Both the position numbers and the translations under genes were made by a program. DNA of 59,841 nt from assembly GCF_000264995.1 (NCBI RefSeq), contig NW_006767447.1:296714-356554 (forward strand), written 5' to 3'. Origin of the DNA: Punctularia strigosozonata HHB-11173 SS5 (Eukaryota; Basidiomycota; Agaricomycetes; Corticiales; Punctulariaceae). This document shows positions 11,280-22,595 of this stretch, one piece after another. The first letter of the stretch is position 1, and each line of letters starts with the position of its first letter. The notes beneath the pieces were generated by a model, which was not told where the DNA came from, searched no databases, and was given only the letters and a program-made list of their open reading frames with translations.

Positions 11280-13729
11280 CTACAGCGGCCCGGTAGCGGG
11301 AACGTCGCGTATCCTACGATAAATAATATCGATCACCTGCATGGTGTTATTAGATGCAACGCGCACTCCAGCAGCGCATAGCGTACCCATTTGTCCCAAA
11401 CCTGGCTCAACCACCCAGGCTTTGTGACCACCTTGGGAAGATGCCTTGGGACCATCGCTCTCCACAGGCGTTTGATCCAGCCAAACCTCTCTGAGGCCGT
11501 CGTCAATGGCCCCTGTGACTATTTTCACATCCGGGAAGGCGCGCTGTAGGAACGGAATGCCCCCGTTACGAGCGACTAAGAAGGTTATCAGGATAATGTG
11601 TCCTGGTTGGACGCCGTGGTCGAGAAGGACTCGAATGGCCATGAAGGCCGACGCTGCTGTACCAACCTGCAACACACGGATCAGCACGAGATATGCGGTA
11701 CGGCTAAACATAACGCAGCGGACCTGTGCATCCAACAGAAACACCCATGCATCGCGGGCGCGTTCCCGGTTCCGAATGCATTCCGGTAACATGGTATGAA
11801 GGAGCAGAGGTTCGCCGGTCTTCGTATCGGACTGCACAAGTAACGACCCAACAGTCACGTCGGGGATAACCCTGGACAAACCACGTTCAAGCAAGCCACC
11901 ACTGATAACCCGATATTACTAGGAGCCTAACGCACGTAAGTCTTGAGGACTCACGCTCGTAGGATTGATACACCGCAAAGGCACTGTCCGTCCCGGTATC
12001 AGCTGGGTAGGCTTACAGCGTACATGCAAGTACCCACGCATGGTTGAATCATCTGCCCATGAGCTTCGACCTCTACGGGAGTCGTCACAGTCTTAGGCTT
12101 ATGTGGAAGGTATTCCATAGCCTTCTCCACTAAGTAGGTAGCCAGGCGATCGACGAAGAAAATAAAATCTTGGCGAGAGGTGGTCCGATCCCTCAAAATC
12201 GTGTATATCCCCTGAGTATCCTGTCATTTGGATTTCTCATACGTATCGGCTAGGTTACCTTGAGTTGTGGGGTCTGTTTCATGAGAATGAAATTGGGTTT
12301 ATCTTCCAAAGCGTTGTTGGGACTGGACGCGAAAGACGCGGATGAGGGACTGGGAACCATGTGTGGACGAAATGACCGAGCACGATCCGCTAGTTGCCGC
12401 CTGATGTGGGTAGAGATAAGGTCGATTGCCACTTCATTATCCGAGCCAGGTACGATCTGGATGATGTTGTCGGAACCCTATCCCGGTCAAAGTGGAGTCC
12501 ACCTACAATATCTGCGTGACGGGAGGTGGGTAGCACGAAGTTATCATAAGCAGGCTTGACAACTGGAGCGTGATGAGTAGTGCCGTCTGCCAAGAATGAT
12601 ATATACCAGCTAACATCGCAAGTACCTTCGAATGCATGACGATCAATGTCAGAATATACAAGGAAAATCTAGAAGAACGTACTGATCAAGAACCCCATCT
12701 ATCGTTCGCCCGCGCTCCTTCACGTCTCTCCTTATCCGTCGCGCAAGCATCAGATCGGAGTCGCATTGGACGAACACCTTGACGAGCGTTAAACTATAGC
12801 TCATTTACATAACGTCATGAAACACACCTTGAGGTCGTACAAGTTACGAAGAGTAGGGTCAAGTAAAGCCATTATGCCTTCAGCTATGGAGCAAGATGAG
12901 CACAAGCGTGCGATGGACTAGCGCAATGCTTGCCGATGATAACAGTGGCACCATACAGATATCGGTCTTCACTTCGTGGAAGTCTTTGATGCTCTGTGAA
13001 TGAGTACACCGGGATGTGCGTTTGCCTGCACTTCTTCAGGTCTTCGAGACACTGATATGCGTGGTCAGGGACCGAACGGCTCCGGAGCAAGGAGGGGCGC
13101 ACGGAGGCGAACAGTTGCATGTCCAAAGCATCAGGATGGTCAAAATCGTACTTGTTCGCAAATGCTAGAGCTAGTTCGGCTTCATCATGCTTCTTGTAGA
13201 AGCTGTCCTATAAAGAGCGTGAGCCTTTATGGTCGCGGTGCAAGCCAGTAACGAACGGACTTGCGATAAAATGATCACCGTTGGAATGGAGCCAAGAGAT
13301 TGTACTATCTGCCTTGCAACGTGCGTCTACCACTGGTTCATGTACTTAAGTGGCAACGCAAAGAACGCTTGTCCCACCTTGCCGCTTGCAGAACCACCTA
13401 TTGTCCGAGATGAATGCCACAGAAGAATCACGAAGGACGAGAAGACACACCAGCTATACCGATGACGAACGCATCACTAATAGGGTTACCATCTTCGCCA
13501 TACCTAAGTTCCCGTCAACGTGCAAATCCTTGCATGACCCCCCAGCCGCTACGAGCGTCGTGTGCACGAACCATGGGGGCCGACCATGGGATTTGAGGAA
13601 ATGCGACTCCAGCCCCGTTGTTTTCTTCAGGCGCGCAACTGTTGGCGCTGGCAGATTTGACAGTGTTCGGGATAGCGGTGGTCGAAAGGAAGGCTTTTGG
13701 ACGGGTTGTAACGACGCCTTGTCGTCCAT
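11280..13729 (-). CDS. URK1: Uridine kinase with C-terminal UPRTase domain (URK1 type)
   Basis: Reading the minus strand from the ATG at 13729: a disordered N-terminus, [18 protein letters not shown], then the P-loop IAGGSASGKTHV assembled from two exons, [89 protein letters not shown] and [19 protein letters not shown]. The C-terminal half is a uracil-phosphoribosyltransferase fold: [70 protein letters not shown] and EPGLGQMG. The kinase half phosphorylates uridine/cytidine in pyrimidine salvage; the second half is often catalytically degenerate in this family. About ten introns are needed. The last exon after GLGQMG does not give the expected GDRY ending cleanly, so the 3' boundary is uncertain. 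Confidence 0.9.
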
Positions 13730-13992
13730 GGCTGAGCCAGTTGGTGAGGCGGAAAACTGAAGCAAGACAGCGACAAAGCCAGGTTGGGTCGTCACAGAAG
13801 TATCTAGGACGGATCAAGTACTGTGATATGGAAGAAGAGTTCAGATAACCGCGATGCCATGATTGATGGCAAGTGCTGCTGGCGCACGTAAAGATACACA
13901 GGACAACGCAGGCCTCGACTGACCATCGGATCGGTACTAAGGATGACTTCCTACTACATTTCGGATGATACTTATATGTAATGCACCATTGC
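13730..13992. other. Intergenic spacer between URK1 and CTU2
   Basis: Both neighbours are transcribed leftward, so this 263 bp holds the URK1 promoter and the CTU2 3' flank. No gene or repeat was recognised. Confidence 0.5.
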
Positions 13993-15964
13993 TTATTCCT
14001 CCGGCAGTAGGAATGCTTGCACTAGGGCATGCATGTCCTCGCGTTCCATTAGCTTGTTCTCCCAGACCTCACGATGCTCCTCGCGGTCTCCTAAGGCTTC
14101 AGCAGCCTTGACAGGCGCAGTCGTGCATCCACGCAACATAGCGTCAACGTGGCATCGCGTCCACAGCGGCAGATGAATCGCCGCCGCGCCCGCCGTCGAA
14201 AGCCCGGACTTGCTGCTCTTGCTCGTGCATGCGGTGTGACAAGCGTAGCAAACGTGATCCGCCAAACTTATCGAAGCATTTCCGGGTGTAGAATGTCCAG
14301 GTGCTGGATGAACACTGGAGCGAGAACTCCTCTTGCCGTTGGACAGATCCCTTATCGATATCCGCGCCTTCCAGTCCTGAACCGTGGGTGGAGACAATCT
14401 AACGGTCGGACGAAGTTCTCGTTAATGAAGCCGCCACCATGTTAAACTGCGACAACAGACCTTTCGCATATGCAGCACCGATACAATGTGCCGGGCTGCG
14501 TCTTCGGAGCGAGCTTCCCACAAGTCCGAGCAATCGTAGAGACGGTGGACGGATAGTCCCTTTCTAATCCTATGATGAAATCTGAACGTGGCTCAGCGGG
14601 AAGCTCCGATGAAAAGGATGAGCTTGCCTCGCGTCAGCCCACCGATGCTCTTGTTCACGTTGGATCCCTCATGAACGAATCTACCCATTGGAATATCGTC
14701 GCTAATGAGGACGTTCAAGTTCCGCCACCAACTGTACATGCCACACTCTTTCATCGAGATGTCTGACAGCGGCCGTACCATTCGAACAGATCCGGTCCAA
14801 GTTGCGCGTGCCTTGCGCCGATGTCCAGCTCCTGCGACATGTTCGCCCTCGACGTTCACAGAGCTGTCCTGGGGTTTCGCGACGATTTCTGATGGCTCCC
14901 ACTCTTCGTAAAGTTCCGCATTGATCGCAAATCCGCCTCCTTGGGCGATGCCACTTATGAGGCCGATGGATAGGGAAGTCGAAGAGTTGCCCAGAAGCAG
15001 ATGGGATGACCCTCGGGAGTGGGCTGTATACAAGAGGAGAATCCGGACCAAAGTTGATACCATTGCCATTCGAGCAGTAGGCGTCGGCATCGAGTTCAAA
15101 AAGACATTTAGTCGATCCCGAGGAGAACCAGAAGATGTCGGTACACAGGGTAAGGCTGGTTAACACTTCATAAGAACCATTACATGTTCCAAGTACATCG
15201 CGGACGGACCTTCGTCGTTGATATCGATGCCTAAATCATTGTGAGGAATATCACCGTGTACACTGTTCCACCACGCCGGATCGAATGCATCTTCAAGGGA
15301 GATTGGGATGAATTCGAACTCCGGGTAGGCGGAGAGCACGGATTTGATTTGAGGCTGGAAATCTGGCGCCTGTATGGGATGAGCGGAGAAAGCTATCATG
15401 CACAGAACCTGACTCACGACGCCGTAGGCCGCTCCAGTATCTACGAAGCAGACAGTCGCATGCTTCCAAACCCGTCCATGCCTCGGATGTCGAGCCCCTC
15501 CGTCAGCGCCAATCTCGCCTTCAGCGTCATCCGCCGCATCTCTACCAGCGAAATAACACCGATGCACAAGGTCTAACAGAACCGTAGAGCCCATCCCTCC
15601 AGAGTACCCGATGCATAGGTTACCGGTGGGGTTGAGGGACTTCTTGCGTGGACCGTGCGGACCAGGATTGATGTACGGTTCCAGAGCTTTCCCAAATTTG
15701 TACCATACGTGGGGAACGAAACAGTCTCTGCAACGAGAGGTCAGTTTGCCTGTAGGTTTCGAAGATGAAAGGCGCAGACTTGCAATAGACCGCATGGCGG
15801 AAAACTGCGTTCCCGGGCTTCGACTTGCACTTAACGCATATCTTGGCTTTGTCGTACTTTCGCTTGCCTTCCGGACGCTGAGATACGATCAACAATGAAG
15901 ATCAATGATGCTTACGAGTCATAAGGGCATCCTGTTCAGCGGCCGGGTTTCCGCAATCGGTCAT
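13993..15964 (-). CDS. CTU2: Cytoplasmic tRNA 2-thiolation protein 2 (CTU2/NCS2)
   Basis: The ATG at 15964 starts MTDCGNPAAEQDALMTR, followed after a 40-nt intron by KICVKCKSKPGN and HAVYCK. These supply the paired Cys residues of the N-terminal metal-binding region. Next come KFGKALEPYI and LCIGYSGGMGSTVLLDLVH, the degenerate PP-loop of CTU2 (SGGxxS). The C-terminus has LADHVCYACHTAC, a Cys-rich segment, and ends EEHREVWENKLMEREDMHALVQAFLLPEE at TAA 13993. CTU2 pairs with CTU1/NCS6 in the cytosol to thiolate the wobble uridine of tRNAs for Lys, Glu and Gln, taking sulfur from Urm1. It is divergent from the ACL4-like gene with only 116 bp between the starts. Middle exons (about 14400-15150) are less well resolved. 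Confidence 0.85.
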
Positions 15965-16080
15965 CGTAGACGAACCCCAACAGATCGTAAACCGAGCAGA
16001 TTGGACTGGCAGGATCTGCGACAAAAGCTGCAGTATTCCCACGCGACTCCGATTTCTCCTACAAGTTCTCCAGCCCCGCC
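15965..16080. promoter_or_regulatory. Shared divergent promoter CTU2/ACL4-like
   Basis: Only 116 bp separates the start codons of two divergent genes, both linked to translation (tRNA thiolation and ribosomal-protein L4 assembly). No clear TATA box was seen. Co-regulation is inference. Confidence 0.5.
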
Positions 16081-17439
16081 ATGGGTAGGACCAGGAATAA
16101 GAAAACGAAAGCCATTACTACGCTGGACGTCTTGGCAAGGCAAAAGGAGCCCCCCTCATCAGCTGCTCTACTCGAGAAGGCGCAGTCTCTGATCGTTCAA
16201 TGCGACTATGAACTCGCCAAACGCTTCATCGAACGCGCCCTGCAGGCGGATACTACAGATTCTACTGCCCGTGAGATGCTCGGGGTAGTGCAGTTGGAGC
16301 TAGGAGATCTAGATGATGCTAAGCAGGTGAGTTTCCTCTCTGGTCTCCACGGCTTGTCCAGATTCATCTAACGTATAGGTCTGCATACAAGACGTTTGAA
16401 TCGCTCGTTCCGCCTAGCTCGACTGCACCACCGACCCCGCCTACATCGGCATTCTTGTACCTTGCGCAGCTGGTGGCCGAAGACGATCCTCACAGCGCTC
16501 TCCGATACTACCAGACCGCCGTCGATATCTTACAGGCTCAACTCAAGGGCAAAGCGAGAGCTAGCGACGACGATAAAAATGACGAAACAGAGACGAAACA
16601 GACTGCTGTTCGTGCCTTGATCAGCATGGTCGAAATTTGGATGGATCCTGCGCAGGATCTTTGGTATGACCAGTGATATCTATGGACATGATATCCGACC
16701 ATTTACAACATGAGCAGCTTCGATCCTGTGGCTGAAAAGACCTGCGAGGAGTTATTGCAGAAGGCACTTGTGACGGATCCGGGAAATGCTGAGGCTACGC
16801 AGATGTTGGCATCTGTGCGCATGTCTCAACAAAGGCCAGACGAAGCTAAACAATTGCTCGATCAAGCCTGGTCCGTCTGGAAGGACTTCGACGTTGGTGC
16901 GTAATTAGGTCACCTTGCACCATTCTGCCCCTCACATTCAGTCTGGCAGACGATCCCCGATTACCGTCGCTAGAGACTCGCCTAGCATTAGTGCGACTGT
17001 TTTTAGAGCTTGCCCTCTTTGCACCAGCTTTACTCGTGCTTCAAGGCGTGATGGCCGTCGATGACCAGGAAGTGGAGGCGTGGTATCTGGAAGGATGGTG
17101 TTTCTTCCTCATGGCCGAACAGTCAAAAACGAGCGGGGAGCCTATAGAAGGCTTGACTTGGGAAGAACTTGCGAAAGATGCGTACGACTGCTTACAGACG
17201 TGCAAAACGGTCAGTTCTCGGATCGCCAGCTGTCTGGTGCATTGACGCTCACTTCTATGACATAGTTGCACACGAATCAGGACCATCCCGACAGGCCGTT
17301 GCTGGAACACGCTGAGGAACTCATGCACACGCTGGATGGATTTGGCATAACACCGTCACCTGCTGATGAAGAAGACGACGAGTGGGAAGAAGCAGATTCA
17401 GACGATGTCGGTAGCGACGATGACATAGAGATGTCATGA
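16081..17439 (+). CDS. TPR chaperone, ACL4-like (ribosomal protein L4 assembly)
   Basis: The ATG at 16081 gives a short basic N-terminus (MGRTRNKKTK), then TPR-like helices: ALLEKAQSLIVQCDYELAKRF, ERALQADTTDSTAREMLGVV, FLYLAQLVAEDDPHSALRYY, CEELLQKALVTDPGNAEATQ, RPDEAKQLLDQAW, LFLELALFAPALLVLQGV and EVEAWYLEGWCFFLMAE. The protein closes with a strongly acidic tail (DEEDDEWEEADSDD...DIEMS) ending at TGA 17437-17439. Basic start, TPR array and acidic C-terminus are the hallmarks of Acl4, which holds newly made Rpl4 and escorts it to the nucleus. Exons are approximately 16081-16326, 16379-16670, 16710-16900, 16945-17205 and 17266-17439. A generic TPR protein is the alternative. Confidence 0.8.
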
Positions 17440-17765
17440 GCACTATCATTTGGGCCGGACGAGACTACGTTCCTAATCATGTTGTCTCATGTTGTCATTT
17501 CCATCAGTACACTACTGTTTGAGCCTTGATTGCGTCTTGCGTCTGTACGTGAATGGGTATCATCATGCCGAACGGTTCAGCCTCACTACCACGTTCAGCT
17601 TCGGATCCTTGCCTACCTGCGCCGTGCGGTGGCGCACACATCTTGTCCTGCGCCATCATATGGCAGCCTCAGAGGCCCTGACACCTCGTCGTCGATGCAT
17701 GATTTCTGTGATTCTGTCAACAAACGATCGCAATACACGCTACCCTGACGATATCCGTGTTGAAC

Positions 17766-19005
17766 ATGATTGAGCTATCTCATGCTCCCCGTCCAGCATC
17801 GCAAGACGGTTTGTACTCAGAAAGGCTAGAGGCTTTCATGAAGCGCTCTCTGGCTGAGATCAAAGCTTTCTCTGAGCGCGAGCAACGTCCGTACGAAGAA
17901 GTAGTTTACACTGCTCTTAGACTGTATGGTTCTCGCCAGCTGAACGCCAATTAGATACGGCGTCAAGTAGCCACTTGGCATTGCTCGTATCTCTTCGATC
18001 CCCCGGATCCGGATGCGACAGATTTCGACGATAGACATGCTCAAGGTGAGTACCATAGTATTCGATACGATGGCCATAGCTCAACGACATGCAGTTACGG
18101 AAACACTTACGAGTATCTCGCGAATGCTGGAGGCTCTTCACGAAGTGGCATCTGTGCATTCCTTCATGCTATCCGTGGACCCTCTGTGCAAACATGACGA
18201 GGGTTTTCTTGGGGGTACCATCCTGGGTAGGGAGTTCTGGCGAGGATTGAGGGGAGGCGGCGTCAGTGGGGCTCGTGCCTTCAAGGCCGAGGCTATTAAA
18301 GAGAGATCATTGGCTACAGCGTCCATTGGCGGGTCTATGGAGGCTCCTTACCGTCCTTCATCGGTGCCTTCCTCAAATTTGGCCTCAGGGAGCTCGAATG
18401 CCAAGAAGGGGCCCGCAAGCGCTCTGAAGAGCGAGGTTTATGCCGCCGTCCGCAATGCGTTGAGGTACGCTACCCTGCTCAAACAGTCGTGAAGGGGTAT
18501 GGTTCACGCTGCTGCGCTCAGGGAGGCAAGTGGCGTGCGCTCTGCAGAAATGAAATGGACGAATCACGACAAGCTCGCGTCGTATGGGATCCAGATAGTC
18601 GGATGGCCACCAAGTAGGCGCATATATTCTTTCGATCGTGATTTTGTGTATGACGGGAGCATTTGTGTAGATATACCCTCGCAAAATCCTTCGACACTGT
18701 CCGTCGCTCAGAATCAGCGTATACTAGACGCCGTGAATCAAGGTGTTTTAAGGTTCGAGTCGCTTGCTGGCCCGTCAAATGCGGAAGCCTCCGATGGCCG
18801 CGACCAACGACCCATGGATAACCAGACGATAGCCGCAGAAACCGGGGACGTATCCGCTTGGTTAGTCTCACCCGATGGCGACGACAACGATGCTGTGACG
18901 GACGACGCACCGGATGCCTCATCAAGGGACTTGAGAGGCTCCGCCTTGCCTCAATGCGGCGTCGGGAATGGTCCTTCTCGTAAGAGGCCGAGAGAACACC
19001 CTTGA
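17766..19005 (+). CDS. Unknown protein, agaricomycete-type, disordered C-terminus
   Basis: I do not recognise a named family. Starting at the ATG at 17766 the protein has a helical, charged N-terminus (RLEAFMKRSLAEIKAFSEREQRPYEE), then PPDPDATDFDDRHAQ, TETLTSISRMLEALHEVASVHSF and a Ser/Ala-rich linker. Next is a conserved-looking block MKWTNHDKLASYGIQIVGWP and an Asp/Ser-rich tail ending KRPREHP, a possible nuclear signal. Stops in the raw frame at 17952-17954 and 18490-18492 both fall inside plausible introns whose removal keeps the frame: 17901-17954 (54 nt) and 18465-18521 (57 nt). A third intron near 18048-18093 joins HAQ to TETL. The gene therefore looks intact, not pseudogenic. Confidence 0.65.
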
Positions 19006-19211
19006 GCCTTGGTAGATTCTGTTACCGATGGACAGGCAGAAAGATGGCATAGAGGGGAGCGTGTGACAGCATTACTTGTATGTGTACAGTAAGTTCTACA
19101 GTTGAGTGAGGGTTTCTAGTAGGTGTGAGGGTAGAGTATCGGATCTATGAGCAGTACGCGACGCGCAAGCAAGGCGGTATCGGGCATCCCTGAGAGCGAT
19201 TGTGATTTAGA
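19006..19211. other. Intergenic spacer, convergent gene ends
   Basis: About 200 bp between the stop of the unknown gene and the stop of the DUF155 gene. No feature was recognised. Confidence 0.5.
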
Positions 19212-20694
19212 TTAATGTACCAGCGCAGTATGCGCCTCCGATTCGTCACCAGAGCGAGTCAATTTACGCCAAAGCTCCGGACCTTCACGTATAAGGGCCT
19301 GATAGTGTACACCGTGAGTGGGCGGAACAGATTGACACGACGGTGTGCGTACTATAACAACCTCCACGGCGATGAGGACTATAATGATTAGTTCCATGCG
19401 ATGGGCGGATGACTGTATGGAGAACCTCCCCGTCAAAACGTGACAACCAAGAAACACTGACAACGTTACCTCTGTAAGGAGCTGACGCAGGACGGCTTGT
19501 AGCTAGTGGTTGCATGAGAGTGAGTACGCGCGCTACATAATTTGAATGTAATGAAAATCACCTCTGCTGCGTATGTGATCTTCTCATTGATGGATCGCGT
19601 ACGAGCCCTGATCTCCAAGGCATTGCTCAGCGAGTTGAAGTAACCTTCATGTGACATCAGTTTGTGTTACACACGTGAAGCGCAGTCTGTATTCACCTTC
19701 AAGCACTGGCTCGTCCCAATAATAGTCAGGCGTATCAGAGAAATTCTCCCGGTTCAGGTTCAAGCCTTGTCGGTACTTCAGCAGTTCACCCAACTTCTTG
19801 ATCAATTGTTTCCGGCTCATTCCCGGCTTGCCAGTCTTTTCCAATGACTGCGGCAGCAAGGCCATACCAGCCAAGTAATCTTCTAACGAAACCTCAAGCG
19901 CAGAAAGAGCTGTGGACCGCGACAGTGCTTGCGAGAAGGCGTAGCGTGCGAGGATCGTCTCGGGTGAGAAGGGAGTCGGAGGCACGGTCGTCAGCATCGC
20001 ATCCGGAGAGATAGGTGGCGCTTCTCCCAGGATGATGAGGTCGCCTTGCAAGCGCGTTTTTCTGCGCATTTTTGGTCAGGGGCATCAAACACAACGGGGC
20101 GGAGGAATTCACCCACTCCGTAGGATCCGTGACAAAATCGAGTTCCTCCACCTCCGGTTCCTTGAGTCGACCAATCTCTACATCTCGTCGTGCCCTCAGG
20201 ACCTCTTCCGCAAAATTTTGAGCGCCTTTCTCGTCCAGGCCCCAACAAACGAAACTCCCATTGCCGAACACGAAGATTTCGCCTTCTTGCGCCGAGTCCC
20301 CTTGAGTGCCTTTCTTTGTACTCCATCGTGGGATATACCACGCGTCATGCAGCATCTGCGCCTGCAGGTGTGAAGGTGTGCTGAGACGTAACCTGGAGAG
20401 CAGGTATCGCTCGGCGGTCGCTAGCGTGATCACAGGCTGGATGTTTCCGCGTGTTGGGGTGGGGTTGACGCGAATTGGTAAAGAATCAGCAGCCGTCCTG
20501 CGTAAGGGCGTAGCAGCTTTCGGCTTTGTTTTGGTGCTCGAGGGGAGTTCTTCGCCGTAGGCACTGGGGACGCTAGACGCCATTCCGCGAGCTGCGAGCA
20601 CAGGCATTCGGCGACATGCCGCGAGGCTCCTGGTGTGACCAATGCTTGATCTAGAACCGAGACGTAGTACAGACCTCGAGAAAGACGAGGACAT
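19212..20694 (-). CDS. DUF155 mitochondrial protein (RMND1/Mrx10-like)
   Basis: The ATG at 20694 (an in-frame upstream ATG is at 20769) begins an Arg/Ser-rich, acid-poor leader (MSSSFSRSVLRLGSRSS), typical of a mitochondrial presequence. The DUF155 core follows: RYLLSRL, EIFVFGNGSFVCWGLDEKGA, EELDFVTDPTEW, an intron of about 51 nt, KTRLQGDLIIL, ARYAFSQALSRSTALSALE, MSRKQLIKKLGELLKYRQGL, DTPDYYWDEPVLEGYFNSL, ALEIRARTRSINEKITYAAE and, after further introns, SHRMELIIIVLIAVEVVI. The last is a membrane segment near the C-terminus, as in RMND1/Mrx10. Family members anchor in the inner mitochondrial membrane and support mitochondrial translation. Several introns sit in the last 450 bp; exact borders there are uncertain. 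Confidence 0.82.
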
Positions 20695-20882
20695 GGTGGA
20701 TTCGAGGAGGCCCGAGGACAGAACGCGACCGCAAAACCGCGGGCGCGTCCGCGTTCGGCACGCAGCCATGCCGAACGACGGATTTGCCGTGTGCCGAAGT
20801 CGCGTGTTACGTACGACTCATTAGTCACGGAGTCAAGAACAGTGATTGCAGGCTGTGACCTTCAAGCTTGCGTCCGACCACC
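20695..20882. promoter_or_regulatory. Shared divergent promoter DUF155/SVF1
   Basis: 188 bp between divergent start codons at 20694 (-) and 20883 (+). If the upstream ATG at 20769 is used the space shrinks to 113 bp. No specific motif is claimed. Confidence 0.4.
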
Positions 20883-22324
20883 ATGTTCAGCTACTTCTCG
20901 TGAGCATTACTGTCGACGATAGACATGAGTTCTGAACCCATTGCAGCTCTTCGGCCCCGGCGGATCCCAACGCTCCCAACTTCCATCCCGTGTCGGAACG
21001 CTATGACGTTCAAGACCTTTTCGGCGAGCTGGAGCCCAAAGATCTCGAGCTGCAATGCCAGGGAAGTGGCTTCGTCACCGAGACGCAGACTTTCTACCAC
21101 CTCCTGGAGGATGGCACTTTCCTCACGTTTCAACTAATCCACTCATCTGTTGGGTACGCTTGTTTATCTTATCCGAACGTACTTTCGTAACCACTTCATT
21201 GCGTAGTCTCTGGTACCCTCAAATCCAGTTCACGTGCAAGACCTTCAATCCCCGCACGAAGGAGAAAACGTGGAAATCTGTCAACATCTCGCATTTTGTG
21301 TGCCCTCCCCCCGGGCTCGACAAGCGATCGAGCAAAGCCGATCAGTTCTCGATTACTCACAAGCCCTCGCCCAGCGGCGACAACGCCGAGGGGTACACCA
21401 TCACCGCCAACCTGGCCGATGACCTCCAACTATCGCTTGATGTGACGCGGCCAGCGTCCACCCCCGGGTTCAAAGTGGGCAAGGGACCTAAGGGAGGATA
21501 CTCGTACTTCGGCTATGACCCGGAGAAGGCGGACGGATATGTCATCCACCGCTTTTGGCCCCTCACCCACGCGGCGGGCACGTTGATCACGAAGGGTCAG
21601 GCCATCCCCGTGAAAGGACCGGGCATGTTCGTGCACGCTATTCAGGGCATGCGCCCCAATCTGGTGGCCTCACGATGGAACTTCGCATACTTCGAGAGTG
21701 CCGAACAGGGCGGCGTGACTGCGGTACAGATGGACTTTACGACGCTGGACACCCACGGACGTAAGGGCCCTGGATCCGGAGGCGTAACCGTCAGCGTTGG
21801 CGGCGTGGTGCTCGGTGGCAAGTTGGCATCGGTGACGACGGAGACGAGATGGCCGGACGAGCCCCTGCCCGAGTCCACTTCCGTCATCTCGCGAGCCATC
21901 CATCTGCAACCGACGAAGGACGCGGAGACGGGATACGACCTGCCCACTGAGATCGAATACAAGTGGGCGGCCCCATCCATCGTTGCCGATGCGCCCGGCG
22001 AGGTGAATGCATCACTGCGCATCGCTGTCGGCGGCCCGAGCGAGGCGAGCGGTTTGGTTGAGAAGGTCGACGTTCTCGGCGAGATACCCTACGCTCTCAA
22101 GATGGCGGTCAACTACGTGGCAGGTACCAAGCCGTACATTTACCAGGCGAGTTTTAGCCCCGCGCCCGCAGTGTTCGCGTAGCTAATCATCTACCTGCTG
22201 CTTCTTATAGTGGCTGAACCCGGCGACGCTCGTGGTCAAAGGTCCGGACTCCTTGATCCCTGGCTTATCCGCAGGTTTGGAAGTGCAAGGGCGGCTCTAC
22301 AACGAAGCTACCTTCATCTCGTAG
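20883..22324 (+). CDS. SVF1: Svf1-like oxidative-stress survival protein
   Basis: Starting from the ATG at 20883 (MFSYFS, intron), the protein reads APNFHPVSERYDVQDLFGEL, ELQCQGSGFVTETQTFYHLL and LIHSSVG-LWYPQIQFTCK. The long third exon has FNPRTKEKTWKSVNI, GYVIHRFWPLTHAAGTL, GPGMFVHAIQGMRPNLVASR and NFAYFESAEQGGVTAVQMDF. The last exon, WLNPATLVVKGPDSLIPGLS, ends at TAG 22322-22324. Svf1 is a two-lipocalin-fold protein that carries ceramide between ER and Golgi in yeast and protects against oxidative stress. The order and spacing of the W/F-rich blocks fit the family over its full length of about 390 residues. The final intron (about 22147-22210) appears to use a GC donor (CAG|GCGAGT). Confidence 0.88.
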
Positions 22325-22595
22325 ATGCGGGTCCGCGCGCATAGCATAGTCTCATTAAATCTGTACCATACGATACCAGCTTAGGCAGATAGCGCCACGG
22401 ATTTCTGGTTAGGTTCTAAGTTAGGGAGCGATGCAAGAGTCATACTGCGGTCGTGATCGCAGGCGTTTGAAATCAAATAGGAGTATCAAACTCCACTGAT
22501 ATTCACCCTCAACATACTACTCCTGCGCTTACTCTATCCTACCCTGGGTCATCCTCCCTCCAGCCGCCGTTTGCGCGTTGGCTAAACAATGTGCG
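22325..22595. other. Intergenic spacer upstream of OMA1-like gene
   Basis: 270 bp between two rightward genes; it must hold the OMA1 promoter. No repeat or RNA gene was seen. Confidence 0.5.

Noticed and set aside
18490-18492. Premature stop making the unknown gene a pseudogene
   Set aside because: The codon lies in a 57-nt intron with good GTACGC donor and CTCAG acceptor that keeps the frame.
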